DNA of 18,357 bases from Verrucomicrobiota bacterium. Its GTDB lineage: Bacteria; Verrucomicrobiota; Verrucomicrobiia; Verrucomicrobiales; Verrucomicrobiaceae. The position numbers and the translations under genes are program-made. Every line of letters starts with the position of its first letter. Position 1 is the stretch's first letter. The stretch lies in NCBI GenBank assembly GCA_021413535.1, contig JAIOQF010000213.1:1-18357 (forward strand), read 5' to 3'. Positions 13,343-18,357 of the stretch are shown here, piece after piece. The notes under the pieces were generated by a model, which saw only the letters and a list, made by a program, of their open reading frames with translations, had not been told where the DNA came from and ran no database searches.

Positions 13343-14776
13343 TTACGCCACTTCAATCGAACGGCGTTTGTAGAGGAACTCAAACATGTTGCCCTCGTGC
13401 GGCTGATTCCATGAGATCTTCGTGGTGGGCACCAGGCCGATGTTGAGGCGCTCGATCAGCGGGCTGCCGAGCAGTTGCTCGATGAATTTCGCGTCCTTGG
13501 TGATCGCGGTGACGACGAGCGAAGAACCGATTTGACCGAGCATTTCCGATTGCGAAATCTGGACGACACTGGCGTAGGGGCAGAGGTATTCGCGGTTGCT
13601 TAACGAGTGCTTGAAGCTGTCGCAAAGCACGATGGTCGGGCGCATGTAAACGCCGCCGTCGAGTTCGGCTCGGCGCGGGCCATTGCGATATTTGGCGGTC
13701 ACATCTTCTGCGCCGGGTTCCTTGAGGCCAGATTCGATCGCTTCGTTGATGAATTCGGCCATCTTGGGATTCGCGAAGCCGGAGAGGCGCGCGTTTTCGT
13801 CTTCGCGCGGCAGCGGTTGCACAGGGCCGAGCTTATGCGCGAGCGCGTCGGCGATCTCCTTGCCGTATTTCGGAACGACGACGGCAGAGGCGTTCACGCA
13901 GGAGCGACCGCCGTTGTCGGAAATGGAAGCGGCAATGAGATCAATGAATTGCGGCCACTGCTCGATCTGATCCTCGCCGATGATCACCTTGCTGAAGCCG
14001 GGGCCGTGACACTCGAATTTCGGATTGTCCTTGTATTGGGCGACGGTGTTGGCATCGCCGAAGATCAAGGCGCGACCGCTGAGTTTGAGCACTTCGCCGG
14101 AGCCTTCGTGATCGGTCGGGTAGAAACCAAACGCGCTCGCAGGAACTCCCGCGGCGATGAAAGCCTGGATGAGACGGAACGGCGTCCAAGGCTCCTCGCG
14201 ACCGGGCTTGATGATGACTGGAGTCTTGAGGGCGATGGCGGGAAGCCAGAGCGAATTCACGGCAGGTGAATTGCTCGGCATCACGAGGCCGAGGCAATTC
14301 GTCGTGGGATAGTAACTCACGGGGCAGCCAGCTTGTTCGCCGAAACCGTTGTCGATAATGCTGAGATCGAGTCCGCGCGTCAGGCCGTTGAGCACGGTGC
14401 GCATGTTCGCCAGGGCATCGTTTATTTTGGCCATGTTGCGCTTCACCATCACGTAGGGCAGACCGCTGGTGCGGGAAAGCGTCTCCATGTATTGCTGGGG
14501 CGACTGGGTGTGACCTTTGTCGCCAAGCGGAAGTGTGGCGGTCAGGAAGATCTCGCCGGTCTTCTTGCAGATTTCGATGAGTTGGTCGCAGGTGAACTTC
14601 TTTAAGTCCGCACGAGCTTCCCCGATGCGCGCCAGATCGCGCCGGACGATGCCGGCATTCACCTGGCTGACCTGCGCGAGGACTTCGCCTGTGCGATGAT
14701 CTTTGACGTCGATCTTGTCGAGGCTTTCGTAGGGCACACCTTTGCGGAGCGCGGGAAGATGGGGAATGACGCTCAT
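13343..14776 (-). CDS. Aldehyde dehydrogenase superfamily protein with LuxC-like features
   Basis: This 477-residue protein is an ALDH-fold enzyme. The catalytic cysteine is C293 in SDNGGRSCVNAS; the oxyanion asparagine is N169 in MPSNSP; the NAD-binding lysine is K190 in IIKPGREEPWTP. Where ordinary ALDHs have 'ELGGK.P' it reads FECHGPGFSKV (255-265), closer to the 'GPK.S' segment of LuxC acyl reductases, although E256 could still act as general base. The C-terminus has ISWNQPHEGNMFEFLY (454-469), which I recall as typical of an uncharacterised ALDH subfamily in PVC and related phyla. It is flanked by an acid-activating enzyme upstream and an alcohol dehydrogenase downstream, each 6 nt away. 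It may reduce an activated acyl group to aldehyde or run in the oxidative direction; sequence alone cannot decide. Confidence 0.85.
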   Translation of the reverse strand: MSVIPHLPALRKGVPYESLDKIDVKDHRTGEVLAQVSQVNAGIVRRDLARIGEARADLKKFTCDQLIEICKKTGEIFLTATLPLGDKGHTQSPQQYMETLSRTSGLPYVMVKRNMAKINDALANMRTVLNGLTRGLDLSIIDNGFGEQAGCPVSYYPTTNCLGLVMPSNSPAVNSLWLPAIALKTPVIIKPGREEPWTPFRLIQAFIAAGVPASAFGFYPTDHEGSGEVLKLSGRALIFGDANTVAQYKDNPKFECHGPGFSKVIIGEDQIEQWPQFIDLIAASISDNGGRSCVNASAVVVPKYGKEIADALAHKLGPVQPLPREDENARLSGFANPKMAEFINEAIESGLKEPGAEDVTAKYRNGPRRAELDGGVYMRPTIVLCDSFKHSLSNREYLCPYASVVQISQSEMLGQIGSSLVVTAITKDAKFIEQLLGSPLIERLNIGLVPTTKISWNQPHEGNMFEFLYKRRSIEVA

Positions 14777-14782
14777 GACCGG

Positions 14783-15832
14783 TTAATACACGCCTTCGAC
14801 GATCTTGTTCTCCATCGCCCCGAACGGACGGACTTCGGCGACGCCATCCCATTCATAGGGCGCACGCGGTTTGCGGCGCAGGGCTTCATCGCGCTCGAGG
14901 AAACGCGGCATGAAGAATTCCTTGGTCAGTGTGGTAAGCTCGACGCGGCCCCAGGTGTCGTAGTCCACTGTCTGGGTGGTTTCGTCGGGTTTGACGACGC
15001 GGAGCACAGCGCGGGGCTGGGGCGCGTAGTAGGTGATTGAGAATTTGTCCTCGGGAAGAAGCGGCACACTGGCGGCGAGGCCCATCAAAGTATTGCCGTA
15101 GGTCGGGTAGAAACCGATTTTTCCTTCGAGCACTTCTTCAACGATGAAGCGGACGTATTGCGGGAGCATGGTGGTGCCGCCGCAGAAGACGCCGCGGATG
15201 CCGGCTTCGAAGATGTTCACTTTTTCCGCGAGTGCCTCGAGGAGTTTCGGCGTGGTGAAGAGTCCGCTGACCTTGCGGTGCTTCAGAATGGTCACGGCCT
15301 GGTCGACGACGTGATCCATGTATTGGCGGGCGACGTCGAATTGCTTGTTGGAGATGAGCTTCTTCACGAATCGCGGATCGAGATCAATGAAGTAACAGGA
15401 GGAACCACGGACGTTCGCCAGATGCTCGACCGCGAGCCGCAAGCGGCGCGGGCCGGTGGGGCCCATCATGAGCCAGTGTTTGCCGGGGGGGAAGTGTTCG
15501 TCTTTTAGCTTCGTGGAGAATTCGCTGTAATCGTGTTTGTAATCATCCCAGCCAATGCGCTGCTTGGGCATTCCTGTTGTGCCGCCAGTTTCGAAGATGT
15601 TATACGGCTTGCCTTTGAATGCGTTGGGCACCCAGACTTCGGGCTGCAAATCGCGGAGCCATTCGTCCTGGAAATGCGGAAATTTGACCATGTCCCCGAA
15701 GGACTTGATCTCCTGTTTTGGATCGAAGTTCTTGGACATCCACTCGAGCCAAAATGGACAACCCGTTTCCGACGAGAAGTGCCACTTGATGATTTCTATG
15801 AGGTGGGCGTCGAGTTTTTCTGGGGCGGACAT
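14783..15832 (-). CDS. Short adenylate-forming enzyme, LuxE/PaaK-like
   Basis: This 349-residue protein belongs to the adenylate-forming superfamily, near acyl-protein synthetase LuxE and phenylacetate-CoA ligase PaaK. The phosphate loop is TGGTTGMPK (82-90), followed by GWDDY. CGGTTMLPQYVR (217-228) and FYPTYGNTLMG (241-251) match the acceptor-binding and A5 regions, and YDTWGRVELTTLT (291-303) with FLERDEALR (311-319) the late nucleotide-binding part. It is shorter than PaaK (about 430 residues) and similar to LuxE (about 370). LuxE carries the acyl group on a cysteine near its C-terminus; here the only cysteines are C25, C146 and C217, so acyl transfer must go to CoA or directly to another thiol such as C293 of the downstream ALDH. 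It is the first gene of the operon. Substrate is unknown. Confidence 0.8.
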   Translation of the reverse strand: MSAPEKLDAHLIEIIKWHFSSETGCPFWLEWMSKNFDPKQEIKSFGDMVKFPHFQDEWLRDLQPEVWVPNAFKGKPYNIFETGGTTGMPKQRIGWDDYKHDYSEFSTKLKDEHFPPGKHWLMMGPTGPRRLRLAVEHLANVRGSSCYFIDLDPRFVKKLISNKQFDVARQYMDHVVDQAVTILKHRKVSGLFTTPKLLEALAEKVNIFEAGIRGVFCGGTTMLPQYVRFIVEEVLEGKIGFYPTYGNTLMGLAASVPLLPEDKFSITYYAPQPRAVLRVVKPDETTQTVDYDTWGRVELTTLTKEFFMPRFLERDEALRRKPRAPYEWDGVAEVRPFGAMENKIVEGVY

Positions 15833-15842
15833 GCAGGGAAGA

Positions 15843-15874
15843 GTTGAAATGTTGAAGGGTTTAAAAGTTTAGAA
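15843..15874 (+). repeat. Degenerate tandem octamer repeat upstream of the LuxE-like gene
   Basis: Units AGTTGAAA, TGTTGAAG, GGTTTAAA and AGTTTAGA follow one another on the plus strand, about 10 nt upstream of the minus-strand LuxE-like start. The first two match the GGTTGAAN repeats before lpxA (9236-9267) with the same 8-base period; the last two are decayed. Confidence 0.55.
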
Positions 15875-15937
15875 TGAATACGTTGGCCCTAGCAAGATGG
15901 AGGCTGCGCATGGTGAAAGTGGCGGAGCGAGAGTGAG

Positions 15938-15960
15938 AAAAAACGGGCAGGATGCCCGTT
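15938..15960 (-). terminator. Rho-independent terminator of the PQQ-like propeller operon
   Basis: AACGGGCA (15942-15949) and TGCCCGTT (15953-15960) pair perfectly around a 3-base loop. Read on the minus strand, the hairpin is followed by a T-run (complement of the A-run 15938-15943). It lies 28 nt past the propeller gene stop and ends transcription before the next minus-strand operon begins. Confidence 0.85.
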
Positions 15961-15984
15961 CGATACACAGGCTGAAAGCCTTTG
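15942..15984. repeat. Composite of two short palindromes, REP-like
   Basis: Two adjacent palindromes are visible: AACGGGCA-GGA-TGCCCGTT (15942-15960) and CACAGGCT-GAA-AGCCTTTG (15966-15984, one mismatch), five bases apart. The pair 'GGGCAGGATGCCC' plus 'CAGGCTGAAAGCCTG' looks like an intergenic repeat I associate, from memory, with Planctomycetes and Verrucomicrobia genomes. The first palindrome doubles as the terminator listed separately. Confidence 0.55.
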
Positions 15985-15988
15985 CTGT

Positions 15989-17557
15989 TTATCGAGCCGG
16001 CGTCGCGCCCTCTTTGAAGGCGTAGAGATGCGTTTCGGTGGTGACGTAGAGCACGCCATTGGCGGGAACGACCGAGCTTTTGAGTGGCGCGGAAAACTCG
16101 ATATGGCCGAGTTGTTTCAACTCCTTGCCTTCGGCGAGGATGAAGAGTTCACCTTCTTCGTTGCCGATGTAGATCTTGCCATCGGCGATGACGGGGCTGG
16201 CCCAGATGTGGCCTTTGGTATCGAACTTCCAGAGCTGAGTGCCAGTCTTGGCATCAAGCGCGAACACGCGACCAGTGTAATCCGCTGCGTAGACAATGCC
16301 GTCCTTGACCGCCACGGTTGAGATGGTGCGTTCAAGGTCTTTGAAGGTCCAGAGGGCTTTGCCGGAGATGTCGCCGGTCTGACTGATGTCGATGCAGCTC
16401 AACATGCCGACGCCTTCGCCGTGCTCGGGATCCTGGCCGATGGCGACGTAGCATTTTCCATCGACGACTACCGGGGTGGCGATCAGTTCGCTGGGGCCGT
16501 CGAACTCGGAGTATTTTTTCGGCGAGCCGTCTTCCTTGAAGCGGTAGTCCTTGGGCACGGCGTCGTATTTGAATTTGATGGGAAGTTCATAAACGTCTTT
16601 CTCAACTTCCTTGCGTTCGTCGCCAGTGCCGAGTCCGTAAACGAAACCGTCGCCCGCAGCGAAGATGATCATCGGCTTGCCATTGACATCGGCTGAGGTG
16701 GGTGAGGACCAGTTGCAGTGCATGACGTGCTCGGAGATTTTCGCGTCGGCAGGAATCTCGGCGACATACTTTCCGGTCTCGACATCCACGCAGACGAAGC
16801 TGGGGGCCTGGGGGGCGGGGATGTTGCTGTGGGACCAGTCGACGCCGTTGGAAGTTGCGACGTAGACCTTGCCGTTGACGACGAGCGGATAGTTCGAGGC
16901 AATGTTGTGTGGGAACACGCCGAGTTCTTTGCGCATGTCGTAGACCCAGATGATATCGGCATCGAGCGGGCCGGGCTGACCCATGACAAGTTTTTGATCC
17001 TTGTCGGGTGCAGCCATATATTTTGCCTCGTCAGTCATGCCGAGGTTGCCGGCGGCGAGACCCTTGGTGCTGATGCAGACAATCTCGCAGCGGTTGGTGA
17101 TGACGTAGCCGCGATCGCCGACGATGGTGGGCGTGGAGCACATGCCGAGGAATTCCCAGTCGCTGACTTTACCCGCTCCGAGCTTGGGTGTGACCATCTG
17201 CCATTGGAACTTTCCGGACTTTTCATCGAAGACCATGACAATGCCGCGGTCGCCGGTGATCTGGGGATTGCGCGGCATCTCGTTGTTGGTGCCGACGAAG
17301 ATTTGTCCGTTAGCGATCGTGGGAGTGCCGTAGGATTGGGAGCCGAGCTTGGTCACCCAGAGACAGTTCTTGGTGGTGGCCATGTCCACTTGCTCACTGC
17401 CTTTGATCTTCTTGCCGGGAGAAAAATCCACGGGCATGCCCTTCTCGCCGGACACCATGTTGCGTGAATTGGCGCCACCCCATTGAGGCCAGTCACCGGC
17501 TTGGAGTCCTGCTGCCCCGAGGGCGAAGGCGACGAGGACGAAAGTTGTTTTCTTCAT
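15989..17557 (-). CDS. Secreted PQQ-like beta-propeller repeat protein
   Basis: This 522-residue exported protein has a Sec signal peptide (MKKTTFVLVAFALGAAGLQA, cleavage expected after A20) and then GDWPQWGGANSRN, the usual start of PQQ-like propellers of PVC bacteria. Blade motifs recur: YGTPTIANGQIFVGTNN (76-92), STPTIVGDRGYVITN, NYPLVVNGKVYVATSNG, TPVVVDGKCYVAIG, STVAVKDGIVYAADYTGRVFALDAKTG, ASPVIADGKIYIGNEEGELFIL and SSVVPANGVLYVTT. The fold is that of BamB and quinoprotein dehydrogenases, but no quinone or metal ligands can be assigned, so a structural or binding role in the periplasm is as likely as catalysis. It starts 37 nt after the stop of another gene of the same type, in one operon, and ends just before a terminator hairpin. 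Confidence 0.9.
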   Translation of the reverse strand: MKKTTFVLVAFALGAAGLQAGDWPQWGGANSRNMVSGEKGMPVDFSPGKKIKGSEQVDMATTKNCLWVTKLGSQSYGTPTIANGQIFVGTNNEMPRNPQITGDRGIVMVFDEKSGKFQWQMVTPKLGAGKVSDWEFLGMCSTPTIVGDRGYVITNRCEIVCISTKGLAAGNLGMTDEAKYMAAPDKDQKLVMGQPGPLDADIIWVYDMRKELGVFPHNIASNYPLVVNGKVYVATSNGVDWSHSNIPAPQAPSFVCVDVETGKYVAEIPADAKISEHVMHCNWSSPTSADVNGKPMIIFAAGDGFVYGLGTGDERKEVEKDVYELPIKFKYDAVPKDYRFKEDGSPKKYSEFDGPSELIATPVVVDGKCYVAIGQDPEHGEGVGMLSCIDISQTGDISGKALWTFKDLERTISTVAVKDGIVYAADYTGRVFALDAKTGTQLWKFDTKGHIWASPVIADGKIYIGNEEGELFILAEGKELKQLGHIEFSAPLKSSVVPANGVLYVTTETHLYAFKEGATPAR

Positions 17558-17594
17558 ATTCAGTTCAGTGTTGGATTTCTCGAAATGTCTTGGT

Positions 17595-18357
17595 TCACTT
17601 GTTCGGCGTCACTTTGACGTTGTCGATGTAGACACGCATCTGGTTCTGCGGCGTGAAGCCGAAGAGGCCGGGCGAACCTTGTTGATGAACGGGAGTTGTT
17701 TCAGCCTTGATGGTCCATTCGGCTGGTTCCGGCTGTTCTTTTTCCCAAGCTTTGGCCAGCACCACTCCGGTGCCGTCAGCATTCACCTGCACCTGCGTTT
17801 TGAGCGAATACCACTGCTGCCCCTTGATGGGGAAGGGGACGGCACGCTTGAAGCGCTCGTAGTTCGAGCTGACCTCGAGTTCATTGGCGTTGCCTTTGAG
17901 GACAATCATGTAGCGCTGGTTGATGACGCCTACGTCGGATTTGGAACGGCGGTTGCCGTCGGTCATTACGTCGGCGGAGACGGTGTAGTTGCTCATATCT
18001 GCAGTGCCGATGAAGACCATCGCGCGCTGGAAGAGGAGGCGGTCAAAATTCTTGGCGAGCACCTTGTTGCCATTGAGGTCGCGGATGTCGAACTTGAAGC
18101 GCGCGCCGATCCAAGGCAGCGGCGGGTAGGCGAACTTGTAGGTCTCGTCTGCGCCGACGGCAGGATGTTCCTCGGTTAGCTCGAATTTTTCGAAATCTTG
18201 CGCAAACGGCGGTTTGGGAAGAATGCGTCCGCGGATGGTGCCGATCAAGCCATTGGCGGTGGCCTTGAACGCGCCAGCGGATTGTTTGGCTGTGGGCTCG
18301 GCGACGATTTCTCCGGCGTCATTGAATTTGCCGTCGAGTGTGGCCTTCACCTTCGCG
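17595..18357 (-). CDS. C-terminal part of a PQQ-like propeller protein with a beta-sandwich domain (partial)
   Basis: The frame is open to the right edge of the window, so the N-terminus is missing; about 253 residues are seen. Segments such as FQRAMVFIGTADMSNYTVSADV, GVINQRYMIVLKGN, then WYSLKTQVQVNADGTGVVLAKAW, and the end GSPGLFGFTPQNQMRVYIDNVKVTPNK resemble the LamG-like (concanavalin-type) C-terminal domain that I recall at the end of many planctomycete and verrucomicrobial PQQ-like propeller proteins. A propeller is therefore expected in the missing part, though none is visible. It lies 37 nt upstream of a complete PQQ-like propeller gene on the same strand. The GTG near 18350 is internal, not a start. 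Function unknown; export is expected from the family. Confidence 0.72.
   Translation of the reverse strand, partial: AKVKATLDGKFNDAGEIVAEPTAKQSAGAFKATANGLIGTIRGRILPKPPFAQDFEKFELTEEHPAVGADETYKFAYPPLPWIGARFKFDIRDLNGNKVLAKNFDRLLFQRAMVFIGTADMSNYTVSADVMTDGNRRSKSDVGVINQRYMIVLKGNANELEVSSNYERFKRAVPFPIKGQQWYSLKTQVQVNADGTGVVLAKAWEKEQPEPAEWTIKAETTPVHQQGSPGLFGFTPQNQMRVYIDNVKVTPNK

Noticed and set aside
13941..14852. A 303-codon minus-strand frame overlapping the ALDH gene in another frame
   Set aside because: Its product is dominated by R, S, H and P, typical of an out-of-frame reading of a GC-rich gene; the ALDH frame carries all motifs.
12218..15832. Bioluminescence (lux) operon or bacterial microcompartment
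   Set aside because: No luciferase subunit, LuxD-type thioesterase or shell protein is encoded in the window; only the LuxE- and LuxC-like similarity is present.
16718..17467. A 249-codon plus-strand frame over the propeller gene
   Set aside because: Shadow of the minus-strand propeller protein, whose signal peptide and blades are clear.
17568..18179. A 203-codon plus-strand frame at the right edge
   Set aside because: Antisense to the C-terminal domain with a recognisable family pattern; no independent support.

Overview
The window looks like an ordinary chromosomal stretch of a Gram-negative member of the Verrucomicrobiota or a close PVC relative. The argument is by gene content: lpxA (outer-membrane lipid A), a GspE/GspF/pseudopilin block, a DUF5069 protein, a menaquinone-type UbiE methyltransferase, the MEP-pathway gene ispE, and two secreted PQQ-like propeller proteins, one with the C-terminal beta-sandwich common in Planctomycetes and Verrucomicrobia. 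Almost no start codon has a Shine-Dalgarno sequence. The species cannot be named from the sequence alone. There is no CRISPR array, phage gene, transposase or rRNA.

Layout: (1) 1-5.0 kb, plus strand: the last codons of one GspE/PilB ATPase, a complete second GspE/PilB ATPase, GspF/PilC, a GspG-like pseudopilin, and a secreted MRJP/Yellow-type beta-propeller protein starting 7 nt after the pilin gene. (2) 5.05-6.6 kb: tRNA-Leu(CAG) and ubiE on the plus strand, converging on an ispE that appears broken by a frameshifting internal deletion. (3) 6.8-10.1 kb, plus strand: a lysine-tailed thermolysin-like metallopeptidase, two small unknown proteins, radC and lpxA, all tightly spaced. (4) 10.2-12.2 kb: a small Verrucomicrobia-type hypothetical, a minus-strand beta-hydroxyacid dehydrogenase with a changed substrate motif, and a divergent DUF5069 gene ending in a strong terminator. 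(5) 12.2-15.8 kb, minus strand: a compact three-gene operon encoding a LuxE/PaaK-like adenylating enzyme, a LuxC/ALDH-like dehydrogenase and an iron-type alcohol dehydrogenase, with 6-nt gaps. (6) 15.9-18.36 kb, minus strand: two secreted PQQ-like propeller proteins (the upstream one cut by the window edge), ending in a hairpin terminator that is part of a composite palindromic repeat.

The best candidate for something undescribed is the operon in region 5. It has the parts to interconvert a carboxylic acid, its activated acyl form, the aldehyde and the alcohol, without any luciferase gene or recognisable compartment gene nearby. The second is the cytoplasmic metallopeptidase with its two orphan partners, one of which carries a similar lysine/alanine-rich tail. 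The ispE lesion, degenerate octamer tandem repeats in two gene-upstream regions, and the REP-like terminator are further points of interest.
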